Origin: Rhabdornis inornatus
Lineage: Eukaryota > Chordata > Aves > Passeriformes > Rhabdornithidae
DNA: 64,000 nucleotides
Direction: 5' to 3'
NCBI GenBank assembly: GCA_013397075.1
Contig: VWZS01006721.1
Span: 2,028,848 to 2,092,847 of the forward strand
The position numbers and the translations under genes are program-made. Under the pieces are notes generated by a model that saw only the letters and a list, made by a program, of their open reading frames with translations, did not search any database and had not been told where the DNA came from. Shown here one piece after another: positions 23,131-35,012 of the stretch (within the stretch, counting starts at the first letter, position 1; each line of letters starts with the position of its first letter).

Positions 23131-26100
23131 CTGCATCTCTTGAGTCTTCAGATAGGTGGTTTTTATGTTCTGTCTGTACCTTTTCGGGCAAATATTTTAA
23201 TTTTGAATTCCATGGTAACATGTAACTTTGTTAGTGGGGATACTGTCCTTAACTACAGCCTGTTTGCTGGTACAAGGTACTGGAAGTCTCTGAGTTACAT
23301 GTTCCACAAAGCCCAGCACCAGGGCCTCAAGCCCTGACAGAGAAGGTTTCCTCTCCTCCTTTTCCATTCCCTGTGTTGAGGTAAAGGAAAAGGAAGAGGC
23401 CAGCTCTTGGAAAGGAGAAAACTGCTTCTGCTGTGCACAGACTTGCCTCCCAGCTTTCATCAGGTGAGGTCCTTCCCGTCCTCCCTTCCACATCCTTCCC
23501 CTGTTGTTGAGGCTTACGACTGGTGCTTGAAAGGGGAATGCAAATCCCAAACCTCTGGCAAGCCAGAGCTGCTCCTTCAGCCATTATTTCACTCAGTGTT
23601 TGATGTTAGAGCCTTGCCATGCTGTGTGTCCTCTGCTCCATCATTTGGTGCAGCCAAACCGTGCTGGGCTTTAATTTTGAACATCCCAAGCTATATCAGG
23701 CTGTTGAAGCAGTGAGTGGAAGGAGCCATTCACACCTGTCCATATCAAATGGGAGAGAAAAGGACTGATTCTTCCACGGTCCAGCAGCTCCCAAAGGAAA
23801 CATCACAGGCTCTCCAAAATGAGGAGTTACAAGAACTCATTAACTCTACAAGCTGAATGTTCAGGCAGGACTGAAAATCCCAGCTCAGTGGTGACAGATG
23901 CTCAGTCCTTATTGGAGGCAGAGACAACAACGCTGTCTCCTGTACAAATGGCTCAAACATTACTTATTTCTTTGTGGTGCACTTTCATCTCATGGTGCAG
24001 AGACAAAAACTCTGCATCTTACAGACCCATGTGAACCAGCTTGTTCAAAAGAGTCTATTATAGATGTCTGGCTGAGGCCACAAGAACAGTATCTGTCCTT
24101 ACCATCCAGCTATTTCCCCGCTCTCCTATTTGGAAGAATTTTCATGGCATCATCATGAAAAGAGCAGTCAGATGAATGCAAAAATGTGCAAGAGCCTATT
24201 TACAGCTATTAATGTCTAAAAGAATAAGTAGGAACCTTTACATCCACGTGGGTGCTTTGCATTTGGGTTGTATTTCGTCAGCCTTCCCAGACAGATGTTC
24301 TTGACAGAGCTGAAACTGGTACTTGATCTAGCACTAAAATAGGCAAATAGGCTAGTGGGCAAAACATCATTCATTTTCCAAGACTTCTGTTACTCTAGGG
24401 AATATTCCCTGTCATTTTGGGAGGCTTTCCTTAGTAGTTCTGTATGGTATGCTCCTTTGTGGGCTTCCCACAGTATTTTTGCTGGAAAAGAGTAATCCTT
24501 TTGTGGTGCACTAGTGTCTGCTTTTTCTCTCAGCTCCACTCTCTCATCTTGGTAGCGGATTTTCCTGGTTAAAGGGAAGGTATGTGCTAAGCTGACACTT
24601 CATACTCAAAGAACTGACCAAGTTCAGTGAGGGTTTGGTGCCAGCAAGGGCATCATTTGATACCCACTGACACTTCATCATCATTGCACTGTGCTGCATA
24701 AAGCCCTTGTGGAATATGATTTTCTTTCTTTCTCCTTCATTAGAAAGTTTTAGCTACAGTGTGACCCAAAAGGAGATCTCACTGTAAGCCAAGTAAATTC
24801 AGTGTCCTCCTTTCATGGAGATTACTTTTGAGGAAGAAAAAGGCAAAAGATAATGTGAATAAAGCAGCTGTTTTTCATCAGTTATTTATATAGCCAAAGA
24901 AGTCTGAGTGCCAGTGATTCTGTGGGGCCAGATTATCTGCTTTCTTGTAGTGCTTTTCTCCCCTGTCTTGTGAAGTCCAGAGGCTGGAAGGGGAAATGGT
25001 TCCTAGGTGGGCTTCCAGCTGCAGGGGAAAGCAGCATCTGGAGCCAGTGTGTTCCAGGGAACAGTAAACCAAGCAAAATATCTGCTGGTGTTACAGCAGG
25101 ATCTTCTGCAGGCCTCCAAGCCTGGCCTAGTGGTTGAAAGAATAACTTTCCTGGCATTAACGAGTCCTTATTGTCTGACCACTCACTAGCATTTACATAT
25201 GGAATGCCTCACTGCTTCTTAAATGAGTTTTTCTTGGAAGAAAGGTATATGTAGGAAGTCAGAAATAATTAGGGCTGGGAGAAAATCATTGCAGAAGGAG
25301 TTAGACTTTCCTTTGTCCTTTTCTTCTTCAGATGGTTTGGAGGAATTGAATTCTGCTTTTCCATTAAAAGACTGTAGTCCATGAATTTTCCTGGTTTCAG
25401 CTTCTGCCTTTCAGGATGCAGATGGGAAACTTTAGTCTGATGCAGGGTGCCCTCTTGTGATACAAATGAAACAAATCCAGAGATCCGGGTGGGATGGGAT
25501 GAGGATAAATGAAAGCAGGTTCCCAAGAAAAAATATGTTTAGACTGTGACCATACCCAGAAGCCAGCAACTGCTTTATCTCTATACTCTTCAACTTCTGC
25601 CAACGTGTGGTGTGAAGCCAATGAGAGTTAAGCATCATAATGGATTTTACTGGGGCACATTTCCTACACAACCTCACTTCTCTCAGCTTTTTCCTTGGAA
25701 TAGATACCTTGTAATTGAAATAAAGCTAAAAGCAAGCAACAATTCAGGTAAACCACCTGGAAGACTGGTTTCTTCGGAGTAAAGGAAATGAGATTCAGCA
25801 GAGTTATCTTGCTTAAGGCCCAACTGAAAAGTGTTCAGATATTTTGAGATGGGGACAAAGTAAAATGCAGAATGAAAAAAAGAAAATTATTAAGAGCATG
25901 ATCAGTTTTCTCCCTGTAATTTTGTGTCCTACTGAGTCAAAGTTGAATGTTTCTCTTGGGATTGGCCATGTGTGGTATATGATTAAACATAAATTTTCTC
26001 TTTCCTTTTTTTCCTCTTAGCTGCAGAGGGGGAAGTGCAAACCCCAAAAAGAACCCTACGTTTTTCTAAAGAAAAAAGCAACAAGCCTGCCATCAACCAC

Positions 26101-26914
26101 ATATTTAATTTTTGGAAACAAATACTCAAGTACTTGGGAAATGAACCCAATGAGCATATTAAAATGGTTTTGAATAAATTTATTTTCCCTCTCTCCCCTT
26201 TCTTCCAGCCTTGTCACTGGTCAAATGCAAAAACATTAGTTTTGTCTCTTACATATTGATTTCAATCACATTCTTGCTGCTTTTCTCAGTCCATTCATTT
26301 ATCAGTTTGATATCACATTGCTTCCACAACCTCCTGTAAGCAGACAAGTCACCTAGGTTACAGTTTGGAATTTACTTGGTTATAGAACAAATTATACAAT
26401 GTAGGTAAGCTCATGGCAACAGGCTGGCTCCCACTTTTCCAGTGACAAACATTTGAAAGCAAAGTGCCCTTGAAACAGTTGTCTGAAGTTGAGGAAATTG
26501 CTTGTCTTGGAACACATTAAATTTTCAAGAAACACTGAACAGAGATAGAGATAGACCAGCGCCAGAGGTATGGAGTATCTGCTCATTCTTGAGACCAGTC
26601 TTCTGTGTCAAGTTACCTTTGCCTTGGGCTCTTTGGGTAAAAAATCTTTGTATACTGAGAGATTCACCTGATGTCACACCTACAAGCCAGGGTGTTGCAC
26701 ATGTGGTTTAAGACACTGGAAAGAACCAGGCACCTCCAGCACTTCATTCATCTCTTCGCAGGTGAAGCAATCTCAGTCTTTGCTGCTCTTCCTGGAAAAG
26801 CTAAAATTAGGGTTGATCCAACCTTTAGCAGGTGGAGTATGCAGTAGTCCCTGACCCTACATATTTCTTTCAGGTCATAGAATACTCTCCATACGTGTCC
26901 TACTGCACAGTATC

Positions 26915-27667
26915 TCAGTGGGAGAGCTTGAATACTCCTCCAGATGTGTCATACACTGAAGGATCTGTGTCTTTCATAAGCAATTCTTCAGCATGTGCTA
27001 AAACAAAGTGATGTGTAGCTCCTTTCCCTTCTTGCACCACAGAGCCAAAGCATACACAAAATGTATCCCACAAGAGAGCCTGGAGGCTGCAGGCAGATGG
27101 AGGTGGTCCAGGAAGGACCACACACATTGTCTGGAAATATTCCTGCTTCCAACTGCTCCTGGCTGTCTCAGGGAGGAGCGAGGTGCAGTTTTCTGCAGCT
27201 GGCAGGACTGACTGAAGCCATTCTTCGTGCTGTGGAGCATCTGTGTGGCAGATACTGCTCAGGGAGGTGTCACTAGAGCTGCTGGAAGAGCCTCCTCTCC
27301 TGCTCTGAGCACACTTGCATTGCAGAAGTGACTTGCAATCTGTTGGGCACAGTCTGTCCTTTCTACTAAACACCCAGGTGCACCAAGCCTGAGGCTTGAT
27401 GAAGGGAGAAGATGAGTGACAAGGTAGAAGGGGAACAAAACTGAAAAGACATCCTTGCTGCATAGCAGAATTTGTTTTTCCTGAGCCAAAGTGTAAGAAA
27501 AAAAGACCCTGCACTCCTCCCTTGTTTGGCTTCCCTTGTTCAGCTGCCATCACCAGCTCGACCACCAGATGTCTGCACCCAACAGAAAAGTGAAATAGTG
27601 TAGCACTGACATGAGCAGCTGGAAACAGAAATGAAAGGAGACGAAAACTGACAGGGAGGGAAAGCAC
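26915..27667 (-). other. Unassigned 250-codon open frame
   Basis: The longest open frame between the two genes. The hypothetical product has a hydrophobic start, a serine run (GGSSSSSS near the middle) and many Cys and Pro residues, but no domain or family I recognise. Composition looks like translated noncoding DNA, and I see no splice or polyadenylation signals that would make it a gene. Most likely chance; kept because of its length. Confidence 0.12.
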
Positions 27668-28952
27668 AAAGGGAGCTGTAAGGGTTAATTTCCAGGCCTA
27701 GAAACCCTTAAGGCGGGGATGGTCCTCAGGCCCTCCTGGTGAGCTTTCATTCCACAGTCCAGGACTGTATTCCCACCACCAGTGATGCTGAACTGAGATG
27801 GATCTCTTTGGAGAGCGGTCAGGAAAAGGGAGTGCTCAAAAGCAGTGCTGTGGCTATTTAACCCGGCTGCTCAAACTCACGACTTGATGGGCACAGGAGT
27901 GTGGCATACTGCACAGCCAGGGAAAAGAGCAGTCTGAGTTTTGTCAGGCTGCTCAAAGGAAAATAGAGTTGATTCATGAGTTGTATTCTGTTTTAGATAG
28001 ATTTCATTGATGTATTAGGTATGGTAAGATATTTTGGCTAAGAGATTTTGGTTTTATGGTAGTTTTTATTATTGTATTAGAAATAATATTTTGCAGCCTC
28101 TTGCAAGAAAGAGCAGCAAGGTGCAAATATTCAAGATATCTTCAAGTCTCTTGTATTGTGTTTGTCCTCCCTTGCACAGGGCCCTGCAGCGGACTACAAG
28201 CGCTTCTCTTTTTTCTTTTTTTCAAAATAAAAAGGGATGACTTGTGGAATTGCCCATGGGAAAGTTTTGTGTGAACACGGAGCTTTCCCGGGAGCTGGCC
28301 TGGGAGCAGAGGTTTTCCCAGGAACAAACAAAGGCACCTGCTACTGTTTACAGAGTGTGTCTTTTGAGAACTCTGTTGTTCATAATGAAAATATCTGTGC
28401 AAGAGGCACTGTCTGCTCTGTACTTAAGCAAGGTGTGTTAAAATAAACTTCGTCTCCTTCCTATCTTGAAGGATGACCATGTTGCTGTGTGCTTTATTGC
28501 TGCTGTTCCAAGGGTTAATCCCTAACTAACAGCAACACAGGAGAGCTTTTCCAATGTAAAGATGAGACCTGGGTCAACACCAGAAAAGGTTTTCATGCAA
28601 AAAGTAACCCCAAGAGCAGGATGCTTTGAAATGTGATATGTGATAGTTGAATTAGAATAAATTAATGTCTTTTTGAGTGGGCTAGGTCTCAACTGAGCCC
28701 TAATATCATCCATCCTTTCATGTAATCTAAAGACTGGTTTCTGTTTGGGAATTAAGAAACAATGCCATTTCCCTCATACAATCTCTCTTTCATATGCCAT
28801 CATCTTTGTTATTGTATCTGTATAAAGAGGCTGCTCAAGACATCCTGCAACAACAGCAACATTCAGCCTGTCAATCAAATTTAAAGAGAGGCAGTAAAAT
28901 ATGATTAACTTTGCTCAGTGATCATTTTAGCAGGATGAGAAGCTGAGCAGGA

Positions 28953-28955
<3 letters not shown>

Positions 28956-28984
<29 letters not shown>

Positions 28985-29005
28985 NNNNNNNNNNNNNNNN
29001 TTTTT
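28956..29005. repeat. Poly(T) run interrupted by assembly gap
   Basis: Twenty-nine T at 28956-28984, sixteen N at 28985-29000, then five T. The gap sits inside a homopolymer, so the true length is unknown. No LINE or SINE body was recognised beside it. Confidence 0.95.
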
Positions 29006-31051
29006 GGCAAATGGGGACAGAAAGAAAAGCAGGAACTCACTTGTTATCTGCTGCCTTCTGAACAACCACTGTTGTGATCCCAACCTCAAGCCAGGACTGC
29101 AGCACCACCTCTCACCAAGGGTGTTGTCCCAAAAATGGTTCTCTCACCCAGTGTGCAAGAGGCCAATTCACAGACTTGAGGTATTTATTTACAGTTCTGT
29201 GCAGACAGGGGTGCTGGGTGACAGATAAACCTTTTGCTATTTATACATTTTAGCAAATGAAACACACTTTCTCTTTTTTTTTTTTTCTTGATAGCAGTGG
29301 AGCTTAGATAATTGATGTGCTTTAGGTTTCGAAAATGTTTTTTCTGATTGTTTGATTTTTAATTATGTTATTAGATGAGCCAAAACCACAAGAACAACCC
29401 CACACCCACAATAAAAAAAACTTTTATTTGAGGTGGAAGGGAAGAAGGGATCAACCCCAAACAAAACACTCTTTCTGGAAATACAGTGGGCAAGTGAGAC
29501 TGTGTTGTGTTTCAGATTGAGGGCCATCTTCTAGATGATTCAACAGGCTAGTCACAAAATTAAGAGCAAAATTCTTAAAATAATGAAATATTTCGCAAGG
29601 CACGAAAGAACCAGGAGCACTGCTATTTTCCAATCCCTATTGATTTCTGCCTGAAAAAACAAAAAAACAAAAAACAAAGCAACACTTAACACCCTTAATT
29701 TTATTCTGCTACAAAACAGGAAAGCAGCAGAAAGGTACAATCTAAATCCCCACATTTTCAAGCTCCTGCTCCTCAATACTTCGTGGCAATAAATGTCTCA
29801 TCTATTTCTCTCTAAGACAGCAGTACAAATGGAAAGGATTAGCAACAGGCCACCCCTGTTGTGCTTCATAGGTTTACTGCTGCCCCTGCAGTTGGCAGAT
29901 AGGACAGTGGTTATTATAGGATATAGGCCTTGTGTGAAATGATTGCACAGCTTTTTCTTTCACAATAACACCAAAATAAGTTGCAAGCTTTCCAAATTTT
30001 CAAGCTAATTTGTATCAAATGAGGTTCTAATCTAGCTTGACCAAAGCATCCCTAATTTTGCCCAAACATAACTGCTACCCTGAAACAAATTGTGGAGGGA
30101 TAAAAGGGCTCTGTAATATATCTGAGGAATTTTTAGAAGAGGTGTAGCAGCTGGATGTGCCCACACAGGTATGAGGCCCTCCAGACAGTGCCCTGCAGCT
30201 GACCTCAGCCCTTTCAGGTCTGGAATGCTGATCTCCAAAGGCTCCTGGGAGGTGCACTCCCAGCTGTACCCATTGCCTTTTTCACTTTACCAGCAAAGAG
30301 CAAGACCCCACAGAGCCCCGGTGTACCACAAATAGGGAGCAGTCTCTGGATTCCTGGCTGCATTACTTAGGAACTTTGCAACAGGAGAAGAGGATGCTGA
30401 CAAACTTCCTTAGAGATTCTGAGTCAGTTGCATCCCAGCAGAGTGCATCACTTGCAGAGTGTGAGGGGTTGCTGGGACAAGTTTTCTCATCACATGCTTC
30501 ACTGAGCATTGTAACGTTTCTGGTTTGAGGTTGTTGAGTAGTGAAATGTATGTGACCAGCATTTATTTATAATTTCTTCTTTTGGGGGCAGGTTCTGTCA
30601 GAATTTATGTGAGCTGCTTCATCCCTGACACGGACTGCAATTGTGGAACACTGAGATCTGTTGGAACCAAAGGAAGATTTATAAGCAGGCGGTGCCAAAA
30701 GGAGAGGGTAATTGTGGAGAAGAAAATTGGAGAGCCAGTGTCCTAGAGGCTACAGGTTGGCATTAGACCAGGTCTTCTTGACAGCATCCATAGGGGAGGT
30801 ATGCATGCAGCTCTTTGCCTGTTGTAAAATCCTTTCATCCCTGGTTTATCAGGCTGTTTGGGTAAACAACCCTTGGAGACAAATGTTTTGAATCGGCATG
30901 TAGAGACATGCTAGGAGAGAAGAGCCCTTGTGAAACCTGGACTCTGCCAAGAGTCAATGTTGAAAATAGGCAATGCTCCATTCTGGGGCAAGCCAGGGTG
31001 AAGATACATCCCAGGACATGGGCAACCTCCTCACAGGACTGTGCAGTGATG

Positions 31052-31667
31052 TGAATCATTAAAACCACTATGTTCACAAAAACTCTCTAACTAGTTAAAG
31101 TTATAAAGTGGAATGTTTATTAAATGTTTATTAAGACTCCGGCGGGCTGCACGGGGGTAACCCCCTAGAGATGTGGCAGCCCCGTACAAGGTTCCTTGCG
31201 CCCTGTTTATTTCCCAAAGTCTTACATTCCATACATATGCATAGCCCCAGCACCTCCCATCCTCGCTCTGTATTAAAATGAGCCTAAGAGCCCATCACAC
31301 AGGCGCAATTCTTCTCTTGAATTGGGTCAGTGGTCCTGAAAGATGAAGTAAGGAAAGTCTTCACCAGGTCTCCGTGACCCTCTGGCACAATCCAAGGTCC
31401 CTGCTTTGTGATGGATTGGTATGAAGCCCAGGTGTTAGCCATTATTCTACCGGCTTCAATCTGTTCTTACAACGGTTCACTTACTCCATCTCTTTCTATA
31501 AACAAAACTAAAAACAAGCTCATAATTGGAAACAATACCTCTATTATCTCTAGCTTGAGCATCTGATAATCATTAACCTATCGTTTGTTTATCTAACTTG
31601 CACCCTGACCGATATGAATTGCTTCTAACCCTTAGCTAAAATCTTAACTCTTCAAAATCATGATTCA
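31052..31667 (-). mobile_element. Solo LTR-like element (endogenous retrovirus relic)
   Basis: Read on the minus strand the segment has LTR architecture: a TATA-like TTTTAATA (near 31275), an AATAAA (near 31208), then a GC-rich block (31138-31200) ending in two more AATAAACATT motifs (31110-31137). TGAATCA at 31052 and TGATTCA at 31661 form an inverted pair with TG...CA ends, which I used as provisional borders. I found no exact target-site duplication and no retroviral coding sequence, so a solo LTR is inferred and the borders are uncertain. Family unknown. Its transcription would run away from PRKG2. Confidence 0.6.
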
Positions 31668-31935
31668 GGTGTTTGAGGGTCAGTTTGAGAGAACAAGGAT
31701 CTCTGCAGCTGTGTGCCCTATAGGCAGGCCGAGACTCATCCACGGAAAGCCAACAGGACAAACGCTTGTGGACACGGCCCGACCTGAGCCGGGCCCTGCC
31801 TTTACCTCTCTGCCAGGTGGGTGTGCTGGGGAGCCCGGCTCGGGAGCAGCCTCCGGACACGCTGGACACACCGCGGGACACGGCAGTGGCAGCTGCCCAG
31901 CCCTGCCCGGCGGGCACAGCCCGGAGCCCCGCAGC

Positions 31936-32020
31936 CGAGGGATGCAGGGATGGAGAGATGCAGGGATGGAGGGAGGGACACAGGGACAGGGGAGGGAGGG
32001 AGGGACGGAGCGAGGGAGGG
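31936..32020 (+). repeat. Purine-rich repeat with G-quadruplex motif
   Basis: A 16-base unit beginning GATGCAGGGATGG occurs twice in tandem and is followed by closely spaced G-triplets. Five G runs with one- to three-base loops at 31983-32004 satisfy the usual G-quadruplex pattern on the plus strand. It lies in the putative promoter or 5' UTR of PRKG2. Confidence 0.8.
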
Positions 32021-32129
32021 CCGGGCGAGCACCGCCGCCCCTCTCCCGCCTCTGCCGGGCAGCGGGAGCGGGTTGGTGCCCAGCCCGGCTCCGGGAGCAG
32101 CGCTCCGCCCCTGCCTCGGCCGGCCGGGC

Positions 32130-32141
32130 ACGCAGGTGAGG
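32130..32141 (+). other. PRKG2: Candidate splice donor ending PRKG2 noncoding exon 1
   Basis: ACGCAG followed by GTGAGG is the best donor match in the CpG island. Exon 1 would end at 32135 and splice to 34506. Transcript data would settle it. Confidence 0.45.
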
Positions 32142-34505
32142 GCAGCCCGCGGCTCCGGGCGGGCGGGCACGGGGGAGCTGCGGCCTCCCGGGGCGGTACC
32201 GGGTTCCGGAGGGCGGGGGTGCTGGCCCGGCAGTGCCCGCACCCCGCGGGCCTGCGGCGGACCCGGGTTCGGCTGGCGCGGGATCCCGGGAGCATCACCG
32301 GAGCATCCCCCTAGCATTCCCGGAACATCCCCCTAGCATTCGCGGAGCATCCCCCGGAGCATCCCCCGGAGCATTCCTGGAGCATCCCCCGGAGCATCTC
32401 CCAGAGCATTCCTGGAGCATCCCCCGGAGCATCCCCCGAGCATCCCGCCGCGAGTACCTCCGTCTCTCCCGGGTGGGTTTTGGGTTTGCCCTGGCCCTGG
32501 CCCCGTCGGTCCAGCGGCCCCGAACGAGCGTGTGCGGTGCCCTGTAGCAAACACAGCAGTGAATGCCCTGCTGTGCCTTTTGTCTCCTGAGCTGTGGGTA
32601 AAGCTGGTCAGAGCTCGGAGGAGCAGGGATTTAAGTTTTCTGCTAGAATTGGCTACTGTAATGCTGAATTACCAAAATCACCTGTCAGTCCTTTTATTGA
32701 TTCCTGCCACATACGTGAGTTTCCGACACTAGTGGCCAGTAAAGGGCACCATGTGGAAGCAGGGATCTGTCAGATCCGACTGCTTGTTCCATTGTCCACT
32801 GACTATTAACAATGGGAAGACAGAAGCTGCTAACATTGTCACTCCAGTGAGGTTGATGGATTATGAACCTCAGACATCACGCAGTAAACCTGTTCTGTTT
32901 CTGGATACAATCCAAACAGTAGGTTTTTCTGTGCCCTGGGGCAGTCACTCTGCCATAAATCATTTTAAAGTGTATGGGATATCCTTTATTTGAAATGCAG
33001 CGACTGTAGCTGATTTCAGTAGCAGAGACTGCTGCAGTGTGATGATGTGTTTCCCATAATCTCCTCTCTATATTGTAACTTTTATTTAATTGTTGTTTGG
33101 GGTTGTTTTTAAATATGGCTGCATGCTGAGCTAAGATCTTTGGTTAAACCATGTGCAGTAACACACAGGTCCCTCTTCAGAGTTATTTGGTTCAGTACCC
33201 TGATGTGCAATTTGTTTAAATTGTCCTGTGCAGTACAGATTTGCCTTCATTTCTGGCATACTGAGGTGTCCCTGTTAGCAGGCTGAAGCACCAGCTGTCA
33301 AAATGCATCTGTGAAATTGGCATAAATGAATATTACTCAAAATATTACTCAAAGTCACAATAAGCAAGACAGAGCTGAGAAGAAACTATTTTAAATAAAA
33401 CTAGATTTGGAATGTGAGGTACCTTGTCAGCTGTTTCAGTTCTGACCCATTGAAGGCTGTAAACCAGAACAGAACTCTGCATCTGTTAAAAGTATGGTTA
33501 TATTAACAAGTAAAAGCAAATTGCTGGAGCCTCCCTGTTCTTGTCATCTGATCAATGTACCTTGTCAGGGCCATGTTCTTATCCAGTTCCAATAAAATGG
33601 TAAAAGAGATTATCTTGATCTGCATCACTGGGGGTTCAGCCTGAAAAAAGTGTCTGTGGGGCAGACAAGCAGCAGCTTTGGGCCTGCTGATGCCCGACCA
33701 CAGCAGCAGCATGATTCCTTGCTCCTCCTAAGATGATCCATGAAACATGCCAAAGATTGTGTCCAAGGAAGGAGGTGAGTCACTGCAAATCTGCTGAAGG
33801 CTGCTGGTTGCAACAAGTGTTTGTTGGAGGCATGGGTGGTTCTGACAGGAGCCCAAGACCTTTCTTTCTCCTGGTCACTTCTCACGAATAGCCAAATGGA
33901 AGGGGCTAATTCCCCATAAAAAGATAATTGTTCCTTGATAGCAGTAGCAGCTGTTACACTAACAAATATGATCCAGTTTTAGATGAGTGAGCTGCAGAAA
34001 TGATGCCAGCTGCCTGTGTATTATATGTACATATACTTACTAATCACATATCCTTTATGCCAGGCAGGTATGTACCCACTGGTTAAATTAGTCTGTGTAC
34101 ACAATAATTATTCCTCAATGGGGAAGTGACCCAACTTTTATTTTTGGTTTCTAACCATTTTCTTGCTTTAGAGTCAAGCACAAGTTTTTCTCCTTCCTGC
34201 TGTTTGTTTTGTCTGTGTTAGGCTGAAAGGAGCTTACACGCCTCTTCAACTCACAAAAATGAAGTAGTAGCCATGAGATCTTTTGCTTTGTTTCTACCAC
34301 CCCTCCCTATTTCTTCTCCTTGCCCTTTACCCTGCTGACTTGCAGGACTGGAGAGGATGAAAGCAATCAGCTGTGTTTACTACAGTTGCATATGGCAAAT
34401 TCAGCTGCCAGCTAATTACTAAATTCACTGCTCAACATTCCATGACTTCATTTCATTTTTTTCTTCGGGAATGAAATAAAACTGCAAATTTATTTTCCCC
34501 CCCAG
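32136..34505 (+). other. PRKG2: Inferred PRKG2 intron 1
   Basis: After the minisatellite the sequence returns to average composition and shows no gene. It ends in a run of C and T before the acceptor CCCAG at 34501-34505. Confidence 0.5.
32289..32449. repeat. GC-rich minisatellite, unit about 12 bases
   Basis: About thirteen imperfect copies of a GGAGCATCCCCC-like unit, alternating between ATCCCCC and ATTCCTG versions. It lies just downstream of the candidate exon 1 donor, so probably at the start of PRKG2 intron 1. Confidence 0.9.
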
Positions 34506-35012
34506 GTCTCTGGACAAAATGGGGAATGGATTAGTGAAACCCAAGCACCTGAGGCAGCCAAACAGGCACGTGGCAAACCTCGCTATTGGCTGTGCTGCCA
34601 GCCACAAGTTTCTGATGGACCCATGCCTAGGCATCAATGTGATCAATGGGCAAGCTGATGTCCTCTGCAGCAAGGTACTTGAGCTGGAAAAAGAGCTGAA
34701 GAGAAAAGATCAGCAGCTGCAAGAGAGTCAAAGCCATGTTGCTGAGCTTCAGGAACAGCTGGCTGTGCAGACTAAGGTCATAACAGAACTCACCAAGGAG
34801 CTGCAGAGCAAGTGTATACAGTTGAACAAGCTGCAGGATGTTGTTAGTACTCAAGGAGAGCACTCTCTTCAGCCTTCTCCGTTTAAAGTTTCTGCTGATA
34901 GGAGGAGAGGAGCCAAGGAAGGTGTGTCTGCAGAGCCAACAACACGACTGTGTGATTTGAGCAGGCAAACTATGTTTTCCATTGAAAAAGCAACAGTCCG
35001 AAAGGATTCCAG
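34506..35012 (+). CDS. PRKG2: PRKG2 first coding exon (CDS from 34519)
   Basis: Acceptor CCCAG; 13 untranslated bases, then ATG 34519. Residues 1-164 and two bases of Ser165: myristoylation site, zipper and autoinhibitory segment. Donor GTGAGC; reading on past it would wrongly give Arg165. Confidence 0.96.

Larger units (their letters stand above)
23131..31051. other. RASGEF1B-PRKG2 intergenic region
   Basis: No exon of either neighbour is recognisable. The region contains a 250-codon minus-strand open frame (26915-27667), two acceptor-like pyrimidine tracts near 26020 and 26208, and a poly(T) run with an assembly gap. Otherwise it is ordinary noncoding sequence. Confidence 0.7.
31760..32530 (+). 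promoter_or_regulatory. PRKG2: CpG island, probable PRKG2 promoter and exon 1
   Basis: An abrupt shift to very GC- and CpG-rich sequence, unique in the window, about 2 kb before the PRKG2 coding start. PRKG2 has a noncoding first exon in mammals, and a near-perfect donor (CGCAG then GTGAGG) sits at 32136 inside the island. No TATA box is evident. The long open frames on both strands here reflect GC content rather than genes. The exact start of transcription cannot be placed. Confidence 0.7.

Noticed and set aside
31636..32336. Several overlapping 160-220 codon open frames on both strands
   Set aside because: They lie in the CpG island, where stops are rare because of GC content. Products are Pro/Gly/Arg-rich low complexity without domains.
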